NCBI RefSeq assembly: GCF_037975245.1
Contig: NC_092576.1
Span: forward strand, 42,783,611 to 42,847,610
Direction: 5' to 3'
Length of the DNA: 64,000 bases
DNA from: Apostichopus japonicus
Lineage: Eukaryota > Echinodermata > Holothuroidea > Aspidochirotida > Stichopodidae
Position numbers and translations under genes: made by a program
Shown: positions 22,380-36,009 of the stretch, piece by piece
Layout of the letters: the number at the start of each line of letters is the position of its first letter
Numbering within the stretch: the first letter of the stretch is position 1
Notes under the pieces: model-generated
What the model was told of the DNA's origin: nothing
Databases searched by the model: none
What the model saw: the letters and a program-made list of their open reading frames with translations, nothing else

Positions 22380-24060
22380 TAATCGTTGCAAATTTGTGAT
22401 TGGCCATGTATAACATAACATTGTCTGCAAAAAGGCAGTTTTGCAGGTTACACGAGACTATTCTTCCAAGATAAAGTCTTCTCAAATCCTTCGATCGACA
22501 TGTGTGAGATGCAATGCAAATTCCAACCAGTGGAGATGTAATCCCCAATGAGTAATACTCTGACAATGATTTATCATTTTCATACATACTTTACCCTGCT
22601 TTCATGCATAGGCTATTCCTGCGAATGTGAAACTCGTGATGCATGATTCCAGTGACTATTCATTTTGATATACCAGAGCTTGGCATGTAATATTTCCTCT
22701 GCCCCTTTTATAAAACAGGCGCTTAATTAGGTTAGAGTAACTATTCATTTTCATTTTTCATTTTTCATTTATTTTTCCATTTCCTCACAATGTTGTATAA
22801 TAATAGGACTGTGAAGACAATACCATGCAAAGAAAATAATAAGTAATAAATCATATAAAAGAACATGAGTTGCTATTCCTATTATGTGTATTATTGTAGA
22901 TGGGCGATCAAGGTTCACTCGAGAATTAAAATGTAATGGTCTCTTAACGTGGAGAACATTGAAATATGTTTCATATTGTTAGTAAATTTGTGATTGGATA
23001 GGTATTTGTACATGCACAAGATGGATCTTCCTATTTTTTTTTTTGGCAAAGGGATCCTCAGGCTCTAATGAACACACTTGAAAATGTGTGTTGATTATTG
23101 CTGCACATAGTTTATTTGTTATGCCAGATCAATGATCATGAATTACCAAAACTCCACATCAGTCTCTGCTTTTGGGCATTTAGGTAGGCGCTATTTCTTG
23201 TTTACTTTCAGAAGCTGCTTCAGAAACTGCTGCATTGCTTTCCAGTAGTGTAGCATATGTATCTATTTACTTAAGACAACAGTGTGATCTAATGTGTGCA
23301 TCAGAACAGAAGTTCATTGTTTCTTATGCATTTTTTTTTGGTATCCACATGTTGTCAATTAGCATATGGTTTTTTCTCTTTAGTACAGGACTCCTTTGTT
23401 CTTGTTGAAGTGGCATCATCAATGCTGTGGTCAAACTTTTTCTGGTAGCAACTCCAATCAGGAGATTTCTAAAGGGTTTGTAAGAGTAAGTAACTTCCCT
23501 GATTGGGTACTGTATCCTCCTTCCAATTTTGCCCCTCCCATTAGATAGATAAAGAAATTGCTGGGAATGCCAAGGCAGGAGGATGCAGATTCAGTCACAT
23601 TGTAGTAGTAGATATTGATATATAGTTAAAAATTTGAAAGTGTGGAAGATCCTAACAGGCACACTATAAGTAAGACCTGTTCAACTAAAGTTAAAACGAG
23701 ACTCATATATAATGCGGTCATCCAGGGGAGATTCATCTGGATGTACCAGTCAGGTGTGTAACGTTTCTTTCCATTCATAATTGAAACTCTGATAAATTAA
23801 TTACTCATTCAGCTGTCATTCCTTCATAATTTGCTTTGTATTTGGATTGATTTGAAGTTTAATGAGCCCTCACATAGCAGTTACTTTGCATGTTGTAGGA
23901 TTCATGGCAAATTTGTGATTGGCCATATATGATATAAGATTCTCTGCCACAAAGCAGTTAATTTGAACTTGTGCAAGATGTGGCTTTCATTTTTTTCTGC
24001 ACAGAGATCACCTAATGAACACTGAAAGGCCATGGGCTTGGGTGAGGTGCAATATATATT
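22380..24060. repeat. Three diverged copies of a dispersed repeat
   Basis: Copies starting GCAAATTTGTGATTGG or TAAATTTGTGATTGG lie at about 22388, 22986 and 23908. Each is followed after about 50-110 bp by a CAAGATG..CTT or CAAGATAAAG..CTT motif, and the latter two by ATGAACAC. Spacing is irregular (about 600 and 920 bp). Chance reverse-strand frames run through the first and third copies. The family is unrecognised. Confidence 0.55.
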
Positions 24061-24713
24061 CCAGCAACTGCAGATTTCTGCTTTAAGAGTAAATGTCTCT
24101 CCCTTCTGACACCTCATTATGTTAGAGGGTATGTGTCCCTACATCATTGGGATTCTGTTTGTTTGTTTAACCCACAGCTCTAGATTCATCTCTGGCTATG
24201 CATGTATCTAGCAATATCAACAGGTATGTAAGAAATGCTCCCATTTAGCCTGTTAAATCACGCTTCATGTTTCCTTTCTGTCTGGCTTTCAGCTTGTTCC
24301 AGCCCTTAGTTCCTCCAGACCTGAACTTGGTACAACACGCCATATTCATGATTATGCTGTTCGCCCAAGAGTATCTTGTGGTAAGTACAATGACGCAATT
24401 TTACTGCTTTACCATTCGGTCATTTGAAAGAAATGCTTTCTAGAATGTGTGCAGCCTACTACTGGCCAAGCTACTGTGTTTAGTTATGTGTTATATTTCT
24501 GGAGAGTCAATGTGTACATCCCTTTGAGTCATGTGTACTGTACCTCAAGTTTGGTGAAAGTCCCTCCCCCTCCCCCCCCCCACCTCTTCACCATATCATG
24601 TGATAATTTACACTTTTCCTACATATCCATGTACTGGTTTTTACAATGCTTCAAGAAACATTTAGCAAATGTTCTCATGCTGCGAAAGTGTCCATTAGCT
24701 ATAGGTTGCATCC

Positions 24714-24750
24714 AAAAACCTGCCGTTTGTACTGAACGGCAGGTGTTTTT
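24714..24750. other. Perfect hairpin in an intron
   Basis: ACCTGCCGTT and AACGGCAGGT form a 10-bp perfect inverted repeat around a short loop, with AAAA before and TTTT after. It lies in the intron between the second and third recognised exons. Its role is unknown. Confidence 0.5.
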
Positions 24751-26749
24751 CCAGTTGGTTAACTGAATGACCAGTCCCATCTTTTCGCACCTTAATTGAG
24801 CTGCCTATTCGTCTACACTATGCAACTCATCACACAGCTAGTAGCCAAATCACTATCAGATCAAGGCAGACATGGCAAGGTGTGAACAAATTAACTCTTC
24901 CAAACTAACCAGTCTGTTTGCAGAAGAGATAAAGTTGAGGTCAAGAGAGCTGAAAAATGCAACCTATGGTTAATAGACTAATTCTCGTCATGTAGAAAAA
25001 AACTTCCATCTAGGTCTATGACAAATCTTACACCACAGTGCAATATGTTTGAATGCATGTTAACAATAAACTTGTACTCAATAGCAAGGCCACCCTCTCA
25101 CAAAGACTTGTATTTATCATGACTGTAATTGTGACCAAATAATTGGCTCTGTAAACTAGAAAATGTTAATCATGACAGTTTCATTGGTCAGGCCCATATC
25201 TGTCTATTCATGTTGTGGGAACTCGAGTTTCAGACGATACTGGATCAGAAAACTTCATTTTTTGTCCCGACACCAAAGTGCCATGACAGTGATATCAGTC
25301 ACAAAAGTGATCACAGTGTGTTGAAGGAGTAAGCAGTTTTTTTCAGTAGTTTCATCAATAGTTTGTTACAAATGTTTCCGAAAGGCCTATATTGCTTGTG
25401 CAAGAAGGTTTCTCCTTTATTATTGGCCTAGCTGATATAGGTATGTTTTTATCATTATTTAATCTGGCTCTTTAACATGATGCAATGTTGTCCCAAAATA
25501 TAACAAAATTTGTACATGAAATATACCATTCTTGCACCAGTAATTTACAGGGTTTTAGGAAAAGGCTGATTTCAAATCTTATTCAAAACCATACATCTGT
25601 AATCATGGCATATATATGAACTAGAAGTATAACACATGCATTTGATTTACTGTAAGTAATATTTGCTGTTGTACCAATTTCTTAGTATCTAAAACTGTAT
25701 TTTTGAACTGAATACAACCTTCAGCTAGAATCAACATTCCTTGCTCTGAGTTACTGTTCTTGCTTTTAGCATAGGGTTAAACAATATTTACAGTTTAAAA
25801 CTTGATAAGTAATTAAGAAAGGCCTGTTCTGTTCTTTGGTATGGTGAACAAAAAAAATGTGACATTCCTTCATAGTTGGATGTTGTTGATGTTGGTATTT
25901 GATGGGGTTTTTTCTTTGTTGTAATTTTTGAACAAATGGTACATTAGAGTTTAAAATCAATTTAGGTTATACTTTCCTAGAAACAGCATGAAGGCCAAAT
26001 GTGCATTGAAAAGAGTGTGATTTTGTGAGACCAAGGTGAACGACAAGGCTTTTGTAGTAGATTCTACAATTATATACATGATTTCAACAATTTAAAAGTC
26101 ATATCAAAAAGAGTATATAATTGATATATTTCCTCAATTTTTACAGAATACCCTGCCATCCTTAACAATATTTCAAGAGCTGTTGGTCTAGTTTACAATT
26201 GTGAAAGGAACCTAATTCACAATGACATCATTTCACCATCTCGCACAAATATAATCGAACTGGAGAAGCATCTGTTGGACCTAAGTGCTAATGTTGAAGC
26301 AACTCAGGGCATTTTTTACATGCTTGTAATTGGAACTGGAGAAAGACAGTTTGTTCGCTTTCTTGAAAGTGGTAGTTATGCTGGCTTCTATCACAGCAAC
26401 AGAGGCAGTGAGAATTTTCCACCCTTTGTCACTGGGCCTGGGTACCGAATATACTCTGACAAAGATATTCAACAGAGAAGGGACCAGAAGCGCTCTACAA
26501 CTGGCAGTTGTGAAGGCAACAAAACAAGTAAGTTTTATTTCTTTGTAACCTTGCAACATTGAACAGGAGCTAGTGAGTGATGCCCTTGAAAATTTGTTGT
26601 GCCTAACCACCAACCCCCCCCCCACCCCCTCTTTCCCTAAGCATACTTACTATGAAACAGGGTAGTTAGGTATCTTGGTATGTAGGTAGCCCATGTTGAG
26701 GATCCATGGCTATTGATTTTATGACAGGTCATTTGTATATAAGAGTGGG

Positions 26750-26990
26750 CAAAGTCCTCCAGAAGTAAGTTGCTCGAACTTCAAACTTGGCATGTCTGTA
26801 GCCCTGTGTGAGTACATGATCCCTGTTGCTTTCTCTTAAGTTCAAGTGCTATTTGATGTCGGTAGAAGTCAGTCTGAGATCCATCAAATATATATCTGGA
26901 AAGTGACATCTCCTTAAACTTCAAACTGCTGTAGCCACATATATGTACACAACCATGATGGGTGGATGATCTCTATTGTTTAACATGAAG
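26750..26990. repeat. Two diverged copies of a dispersed repeat, in an intron
   Basis: The motif CTT(G/A)AACTTCAAACT or CGAACTTCAAACTTGG followed by CTGTAGCC and ...CATGAT..CTGTTG/CTATTG occurs at about 26775 and about 26920. It lies in the intron after the 26147-26527 exon. The family is unrecognised. Confidence 0.4.
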
Positions 26991-29900
26991 GTCATAGATC
27001 AATAAACAAGATGAAAATTTGAGAAAAATATAGACATGCTGTCTCAAGGAGAAACAGTTTTATTGAGAAACAAACTTATTATGCAGGGTGTTAGTTGCTG
27101 GTAGATGACTCATGTCAATTTTCAAGGTGAAACTTTGCTTTATGTCAGTAATGGGTAACAGTCTGAATTAGACTGATGACAGCAAAGTAAAAGTTGAACA
27201 TTTTTTTTTCTTTCTTTTAAGGCACACGTCAATAAACACTTCAATTAAGACCCCTTGCTCAATGGTTAAATCTGGTAATTAGCAATGTAGAACACTGGAA
27301 ATCTTACATGTAAGTTCCCTCTCATAGGGCAATGAATTATTAAGTCGTTTTCTTTGATCATTTCTTCTTCCAGGCCAACCTCGTTATCGTAGTCGCTTTG
27401 GTCAAGTGTATTCACGAGAACTTGGCAACATCAAGAGACAATTAGAGGTATGTAAAGTGTGTCTGCAGGCTAGATATCTGTTTCACAAACCTTTTCCACC
27501 TGTAGTGTTGTTGATGAATCATGCAAAAAATTTTCCTTCAAAATTGTCTTCAAATCTCTGACGCTACAATCACCATACCTACTGTTAGCAGCTCCATCTG
27601 TAGAATACCTGACCAAAACATTCATGAAGGAATTCTGCTACAGCATGCACTCAGAATTATAGACCACCACTATAGAAAGAGAGAGAGATATATAGAAAGT
27701 GACACATTTACAACATACAAGCTATTGTGTTGCCAGCTCGGCCTAGTCCAAGGTAAAACTTTATGTATGCTGCAATATTCATCACCTACGTGTTGCCCGC
27801 CCCCCCCCCAAAAAAAAAAAAAAAAAAATTTCAGTAGAAATTGCCAGCACTGGTTTGGATGTAACTAGAAGTACGGTTATGTATTTGTTGCTGTTACCCA
27901 AAGTACACAAGTCGGTCTTTAAAGGATATCATTACACAAATTTCCCTACTTATTGTGAATGTCACATCCAGCTTAATTTCCATGTTCATTTAGTGATCAG
28001 GTTTATTTCAGGAAACTGTTGTGTTAAAGTCTCAGTACATGTTTGCAAAATTTAAACCTCAAACTTTCCAGCTAATAGCTCAGTGAAAATTACACCATCT
28101 AAATGCAATTTCCATATAAATTTTCTTTATTTTTATTGAGTTATTTATCGTTAAACATGGTGAGTTGAATCAATTTCACCAGATTTAGTAATGAGTCTGT
28201 ACTGTAGATTCGACAAACTTCAATCAAATTGAAAAAAAAATAACAGATCATGCGCCAATCAAATATCTGTTTTGTTTATGACTGGTAGGTTATACGACTA
28301 TGTAGTTTACGTTTGTGTAAAGAACATGCTGATATGGGTGATGTTACAGTGATTTTGCAGTAAATTCATCAGCAAACACGTATTAAGACTTTAAAGCAAA
28401 CTTCACAGTTTTCTCAACCAAAATTATTGAAAATCTTGCAGCTAGCACCTTGGCAACTTCTGTAAGATGTAAACTACAAGTCATTGTGATTCTGGAAACT
28501 CAGAGCATTTAGCTGTGAGTGTGGAAGAAACAAGACAGAGAAAGGGGTGGTTTTATAAAAAAGCTTTTATCCATTACAAAATACTAATTTCAGATATAGG
28601 ATGTGCAAGGGATAGAAGGGGCCTATGTATAAAGTTATGCAGTTATCACACCTTTCAAGCAACCAATCATAAGGTGTCATATTTTTAAACAACCTCTTCT
28701 CTTTTTTAGGTTTGCAAGAAAATAGTGGCAGATGTCAGCAGTACACTACCCCTGCACATATTTGTCACTACTGTTCGGACAAAAGCAGATGCTGAAAATC
28801 CTGACCACCGGTGAGAAATGTTGAAACTTGTTATGGGATACTTGTAACTAGGAGACTTATTTTAGAAAATGAAAGGTGATACTACAACTTAAGCTCACTC
28901 TGAAACACCTTGGTGCAAAATTTACATATCACTGAGAGTGTCATTTCTCTGTTTACATTCCATGAAATTATTCCTCTTTTTAAAGTGGGCAAGAAAAGTC
29001 ATATAACAGACAGCAGCAACTGAATTCAACCCAGATAAATTTTAATGAATTTGAAATGCACTAGTCAACAAATGTCTTGTTCATTGTATTGCCGCCTTGC
29101 AATATGGAGTGATAAATTGCTGGAAAAGGATCATCAGAGATAATCTCTTGAAAAAGAATATTGCTTATAGCATTCACAGAAATAATGACAAATGAATTAT
29201 AGGATAGAACTTGAATTTTTATGGTATGTTTTCTGGACTTCTCCACATTCTCTTTCAGCTATGTACATACAATTGGATTCTCCCCCCATGAGCAGGTTCC
29301 TTTGGAGCGTGCTTTGCAAGATTTCCGGCTTGAAGGATCTACCCACTTCCCAACTCTAGAAACACTAGCCAGTGCACCCCTCCCACTGTCACTACAGAAC
29401 CAAATGGATGTGTTGTGTTCCCTGTCAAATGATCCCTTCAACTTGTACCCCACAAGTGATGGAACAATCAGCAAAGCCTCCTCTAGGATTGGCTTTATGC
29501 GGTATCTATCATATCAGGTACCACGAAATGGGGATGACTCTGCTCCATCTATGCTTCCTGCATCTTTCCGTAATAGGTTTATATACTTTCGGAATAATAA
29601 TGAGGAGGTTCAGTGTAGGAAATTGCTACAACACATTTTTGCAGAAGGGAACCACAGTACTGATGAATGCCAGCAGTACCAATCCCAACAGCCAACACAA
29701 GAAGACTTTCTTCCTCCACCACTTATGACAACAAACTTCAGGAAGGTCACACAACCAGTCGTCAAGATCACTGCCGAACTTTTGGAAAATCAGAGGGTTC
29801 CCTATGCACCCAGTATGTCACTGTTGCAAGTACGAGCATATGACAATTTTCGGACAAATCTTGTCGAATCAGGTGATATTTTGTGGAGACTGCATACTGT

Positions 29901-31609
29901 GGATGAGGAGTACTTCATCATGAATGACTATAGGGATGGTGGAGAACTTGTTCCAAACAGTTTTGTTGAAGTAATACACCACATTAATGATGGACACACC
30001 ACATGTACTTGTTCAGTGTACAATGTGATCTCTGGCATCGCGTCAAATGAAAGACCAGGACAAGATATCTTGCCAGTGGGCATTCTGTGTATGCACTGTC
30101 GATTTTTTGATGAAGAAATTTACCCAAGATTGCATGCCTTAAATGCAGATGAACATGCTACCACAGATGACAGAATGCCATCACTTATACGTAAACTGCA
30201 AGATTCAAGAGCATTTCTCAACAACCCTGTAGTACCCTTAAGCAAGGGTCCTGGAACATGCAAATACTCCGTTCGCCCATCTACAGGTTCTGCATGTGCT
30301 ATTGTGAATGTTTCCTCTACTGGTATCATGGCCACCTGTAGCAAAGGCACTTGCAAAGCAGCACAACGCCATAAACGTTCGGTGAAAGGCCTTTTGAAGG
30401 TGGAAGTTGCATCCAGTCTATGTGAACACCTTTCAACGATGCATGCAAACCGTGAAGTGTGGGCCCCTGTTCAGCCACCTCAAGACACAAATGAGGAAGA
30501 TGAAGATGAAGATGATGAAATTCCAGGCATCAACACACAGGACATTGAAATACCAATGGATCAGGTAATTATGATGTTAAATTATTGTTGAATTCTACAA
30601 TGTTACATTGGTGAACCAGGCAGACAAAATCAAATTAGTAATAAGCTTGTACCTGCCTATCCTGTTGTCTTTATGGAAAAGATGTACTCCAGCTAATTTA
30701 CAAATATGGGTGGTTCTCAAAAGTTTTATTCCCTATGTGTGTGCACTGTATCAGTACTAAAAGGGACGATTTGGTGTTATGACATTCAACTGCAAAATTG
30801 GACTTCAGTCTTAAATTCTAGGTGTTAGAATATTTCGTTTTTGAAATTGTTAGGTGATTATAAATATCATTTCTGGTGATGCAGTGTTCTTTCAGTCGGT
30901 GGTTCAATTCTATCAGCAGATATCGTACAGCCAAACACATGTCCAACACCCATTACTCTACATAGCAATTGCTAATGTGAATGGTAGCGGTAATCTTAAA
31001 GCAGTCATGACTTCTTTATAGACCATCCACTGGTGTTCCAATGAAAGACTCCAAAGGATCCAGTTGTTAGCTCTGCAACTAACTTTAGACTCAGCACTAA
31101 CAAAGAAAAAAAGGAAACATTTTGTGATGGTATCTGCCATCTCATACTTTGGAACTTTTGAAACAGATAACTAAAATATAAAGAGAAGAACAGCTTTAGC
31201 AAACTGGTTATCCACCATTATATTCTATGGAAAAATATTTAAGCATTTTAACTATTTAGTGGTCATGTTGTCACTGCTGAGCTTGATTTTGAGCACCTCT
31301 TAAAAAGCCAATGTACATAAGTATGACTTGTTGTCACTGAATCACGTATATCATATGTCTACTTTTTGTCCATTTTAGGGCACTGTACCATCCCAGAAAT
31401 TTTTTAATCCTGAAACTGGAAAATGGAACTATGGTGGTCTCAGCAAACACAAGCCTTTGGAGGAACATGACCTCAAAAAGTACAGGTACTTTATGATTCA
31501 GCATTGTTACAAGGCAGGATTCTATGTCTGGGGACACAGTAATTTGGCCAGGGAGCAAAATATTCAAATTGCTTAATTCCTTTGTTTTGGTTAAGAAACA
31601 AACCCTTAG

Positions 31610-31651
31610 AACAACTAGGTCAATCAATGGAACAACTAGGTCAATCAATGG
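31610..31651. repeat. Perfect 21-bp tandem duplication
   Basis: AACAACTAGGTCAATCAATGG occurs twice back to back in the intron after exon 31379-31485. Confidence 0.8.
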
Positions 31652-34600
31652 AAAACAACAAAACATTTTTTTTTTCTAAAGCCAAATTTCCTCCAATCCT
31701 ACAGATTATTGCATTTGTTTGAAAATAAATATATCATCATGACAAGTAGTACTTTAGAGTGGGGGGGGGAGTGGGGGGCCTAACTGGCTAGAACTGAGAG
31801 GTATTTACACTAGAAGTACAAACCCAATCTCTTCTGGGACAAACTGTTCCTTGTGGGGAAGCAAATCACAAAAACCAAGAAAAAAAGGAAAAATAAAGAC
31901 TAAACTTGAGACATCCAGGTCTTGGGTCTATGGGTTTTCTCTAATTGTGACCAATGCAGTAAGTACAAGGCACCTCTCAGTATGTGAAATTTTTGTGTTT
32001 ATGTCATGGTTTTACTTTTTTTCTTTTTTAATTGACAAGAAGCCATCCATCATGGCTATTACATATATGTTAGCGCAAAACCTTTTAGAAATAATTAAAA
32101 TCCATTGAATTCATCATTTCATACTCATGGTTGCATGGGCAATGACTTTGTGTAATACCCATGCAGGACACCAAGAGGCAGGAGCCATGACAAAGCAAAC
32201 AAATTAGAAATTATCTCTGAGCATGCGAAAGACTTGTGTATGTGAATGTTCATATGTCTCTCCTATTTTGATTACATTCCAGGAATATCCAGTCCCGTAT
32301 GGCTGTGTATGATGGAAATCCCCATTACCCACGTGATAAAAAAACTGGTTGTTTTACTGGAATGGACCTTATACCAAATATTCCAGACAGCAACATTTGT
32401 GCCTGTGGGGTAAGCAGGGTTTTTGTCTCTACAGCAATTGGAGGGAGGCTGTGGGTATGCCTTCATTGTATATTGATATCACACACAGTGGTTTCATGGG
32501 TATTGTACATTCTGTAATTAACCTACAAGTTTAATGAAAAGAATAGCATCCAAAGAATAGACCAAAGGAATATATGTTTCTGTAATATATAGCATGAAAA
32601 GTCAACTATATTTGGTGAAATCCAATGCTTAACATACATATGCTTAATACAATTGCAAGAAATGTACATCCCAAACAGTATGAGCTTATGACACACAACA
32701 CCCAAAAAAGACAAAGAAAAAGACACCTGGGTGAGAGATTTTGAGAACAGCTTTTCACTATTCAGGTTTAGTTTCCTATTAGGGTAGAGTAAAGAGAACT
32801 GAGAATTGCAAGAGCATCATCACTGCATGACAGCCTTTGACAGGCAAGCATCAAACCATAATTGGAATTGAACTTTTACCTCTTTAGTACGAGCAGTCAT
32901 TCATCTTACTGCCCAACCAATGCTACTACCGTTTTGTATCTGGTATGCAATGCAAATTCCTTATGAGTTTGATATCACTAATTTCTTGAGGGTTATGCTC
33001 TGAGGGCTACTCAATCAGATTATCCATGGCAGTTAACAATTTACAGTACCTAGTTATGTCTCCTTTCAATCTTTCAGTCACAATTCAAGAATGAACATCA
33101 TCCGAATGGTATGCCACCTGTTGAAGACTTCACTTGTACCTTGTACATGAGACATGTAAGTAGTTTTGAATTGTCAATGATTTTTTAGAGCACCATTAAT
33201 TTGTTTTGGGGGGTTTGGTCCTCTTCTATTGAAAAGGGATGTGGGGGGTATACATCCGGAACCTTGTGTATGGCAGAGTCTTATTCTTACCTGAGAGCAT
33301 CTATAGTGCAAACCTGTGGGATGTTGGCTGTTTTTGCAGTGAAACTGGACAAAACACTGTGTGCGGCTATGGATTTTGAATAAACATCAAAAAGGATAAG
33401 TTGTAGGAATTTCATCTATACCATCATTCTTACACTCATGACAATAACTAGTGGCAAAACAGCATCTTTGAAATTGGCCATATTTGAGGCAACAGCCTTT
33501 TTAGTGAATGATGAAGGGTGATGGTCAAAACATGTCTTCTAATGGGATATAGGCTCTAGTACATGTTAGCCAAAGTGGAAGAAATGTTTTGTCCATGAAT
33601 TTTAATCAATCATTTTAGCATAAGAAATTGAATGCAGCAAGTTATGAACAGTTGTTTATTTTCTTACTCTTTTTGCAACACCCTGAAGTACTAAGAAATA
33701 TATTGTATTGCTTCATAACTATATGTTTCTTTTCCTACATTTTATTCATGAAGGCACCAATCCAATGCAGAGTGTACTATTTGAAATGTCTGGACGATGG
33801 GAACAGTTGCCAACAACATCTCCAATACAGTGGTTTACAGCAATCATTGTTTTTTTGGTCGAAACATGTTGCAGCATGTGATGAAGTAGGATGGGACTTC
33901 ATCAATCGTGTGCTGACATCTAAGGTGTCCTTTTCTGCTTTCTGTGCAGATATGACACGTGTTTATAGGTCTGCTCATCTCATGTCAGCTCCATTCATGC
34001 ACAAATCCACATTTGTTTCATGGTTCTTTGCTTGGTGTGGTCGAATGGATATTGATTTCCGTAAAGAAGTTGATCCCTGGTGTGGGTACAACCCAAAATA
34101 TCTTGCTGGAGATGGAACCCATATTGGAATTTCTTTCCGTCGACTATCAATCTCACCAGTAGAGGCTGCCGATAGCGACTCTGTGAAAACACCAAAGCAT
34201 AAGAGGTTTGATAGGGTTTTCCTACCATACAGGGAAGGTGTTGATGATGAGTGCATGCGAAAGGCGAGAAACCATCTGAAAGACACAGCTAAGGCATATC
34301 TATCCAGAGGATCCTTGGATCTTGCCAACAAAGGAGCAAATGATCAACACCTACTGCAATCTTGTTGCCAAGATGACAGATGCATCGAATTCCTGCACTT
34401 TTTTCTAAGTGGTGACATGCCAGCAACTCTCAAACAAACCTCAGCTCAATTGTTTCTCCTGTTGGCATCTGATGCTGCTGTGTCAACTGTACTGCCTCAC
34501 AGATACCATGATGATGTGCTTGCTTTTGCCAATTCAATTCTAGAGCAGGATAGAGACAGTTATACATCACTTAACTTTCGTTCTTTTTGCCCAGAGATTG

Positions 34601-35587
34601 GACGCGTAATGGATGAATCTCTACATAACAAAACCGAGCATTGTTTTGCGAACTTTCTCCTCTTCTTAGTGGAGTTTATCAAGGCAGTCCATTGTCAGGA
34701 TGAAGATCCCTCTCCTGCTAGTGAAATACCGAGTTCATATAACCCTGAATCCGGTGTAGCGTATTACTTCACCCCGCATGGGAATGTTGTCAGAAATCTT
34801 CCCACATACAACATCAGGTCCAGTGCTAACCACGACGACGAACCACGTCTTGATGAAAGATGCACAAAGAAATTTGGCAAGGTTTCACTCGGGGGGTGGA
34901 CATATTTATTTTTATGGTTCTGTCCTCTCCATGGACATTGTTACGGCTTTCACATAGTCAAAGGTGCTGAAGGGAGAAAAGACCCCTTCTCTTCCCTTTA
35001 CCGTTTCATGGAGGAGCCGCCAAGAGAGGTTTTTTTATGATTTTGCATGTTCCTTAAGTGAGTATTGCCTGAATCGTGAGCCCAGCTTCTTTGTGAAGAC
35101 TAGAATGTGGCATGACGTGTTTCATGGCGTCACACATATTTGTGGAACAAACTTTAAGTCGCAAAGATTACCATTTGCAGGTTTTAATACAGAAATCTGT
35201 GAACAATTTAATAGTTTTATTCAGTGTATAAAGTACACTGGGACACATTTGTCTCAGAGCCATTTCACATTTTTCATCCAGTTCATGATTTATGTGTGGA
35301 ACCAGAAGAAAACAGCCGCTTTCATGAGAAAGGTTGATTTGGTATTGGCTGGTCACGAATGACTCTCTGTGAACTATGGCATTCCATTTGTTTCCCATAC
35401 CAAACTCTATCTACACTGTTATACAATGTTTCCCATATGTCTGTACAATGGAACAATATTCATGCACTTTCTTTCTGTGCTGGGCTACGATTTATACGTA
35501 CTGTAATGTTGGGTTTGAAAAGAACAACGAATATAGCTATTATCAGTGTTCTGTACAAGAAAATATTGAGTTCTTTATTATTATTAT

Positions 35588-35900
35588 GTTTTCTTTCTGA
35601 AGAGAAGAATGAACTGGGGAGGGGGGTGGGGATGGGGCGAGAGTTTCAGGTAGAACAATGTATTACTGTGTTTTACTATTACTATTATTATTATTATTAT
35701 TATTATGTGTTCTTTCTGAAGAGAAGAATGAACTGGGGAGGGGAGGGGGGATGGGGCGAGAGTTTCAGGTAGAACAATGTATTACTGTGTTTTACTATTA
35801 TTATTTGATTTATTGTTATAGTTGTTGTTATTATCATTATGATGATCATCATCATTTTCATTCTGGTCATCATCATTATTATTATTGTTAATATCAAGTC
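35588..35900. repeat. 119-bp tandem duplication with TAT microsatellite
   Basis: TTCTTTCTGAAGAGAAGAATG ... GTATTACTGTGTTTTACTATT occurs at about 35590 and again at about 35709. Each copy ends in a (TAT)n tract that continues imperfectly to about 35890. It lies about 225 bp downstream of the HMGXB3/KDZ-type stop codon, probably in its 3' UTR. Confidence 0.8.
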
Positions 35901-36009
35901 TTCTGAAGGGGTGGGGTGGGGCGGTGGTGTAGGGACTGAAGTTGCATTTTGCAGTAAATTTCAAACCAGTTTATTTCAAGCAGTCATGCCGGCGCATGTG
36001 TGCGTGTGA

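Larger units (their letters stand above)
23384..35362 (+). pseudogene. HMGXB3/KDZ-type transposase-like gene, 10+ exons, one frameshift
   Basis: Exons, all with GT/AG borders and matching phase: 23384-23485 (least certain), 24293-24380, 26147-26527, 27374-27447, 28710-28810, 29259-30564, 31379-31485, 32283-32409, 33078-33155, 33754-35362. Together they give about 1,320 codons; no start codon was found, so 5' exons are missing. The middle has a Cys cluster (CTCSVYN...LCMHCRFF), and a DNICACG-like CxC follows in exon 8 (NICACG). The last exon has VYYLKC, then GDGTHIGIS, YDFACSLSEYC with NREPSFF, HDVFH and NTEICEQFNSF. These are the signatures of invertebrate proteins named HMG domain-containing protein 3-like and of KDZ transposases; Asp, Asp and Glu are the likely catalytic set. 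At 35030-35036 a run of seven T puts the YDFAC segment out of frame; six T would keep it open. It may be a real mutation or a base-calling error. No HMG box is seen. Intron richness suggests a host gene of transposase descent. Confidence 0.65.

Noticed and set aside
24714-24750. Bacterial-type terminator
   Set aside because: The hairpin plus T-run looks like one, but it lies in an intron of an animal gene.
29221-29258. ATG at 29221 as the start of the 456-codon frame
   Set aside because: A CTTTCAG acceptor at 29258 and phase-matched upstream exons show that this part is intron.
35359-35897. Tyrosine-rich and asparagine-rich frames
   Set aside because: They come from the TAT microsatellite and the duplicated UTR segment.
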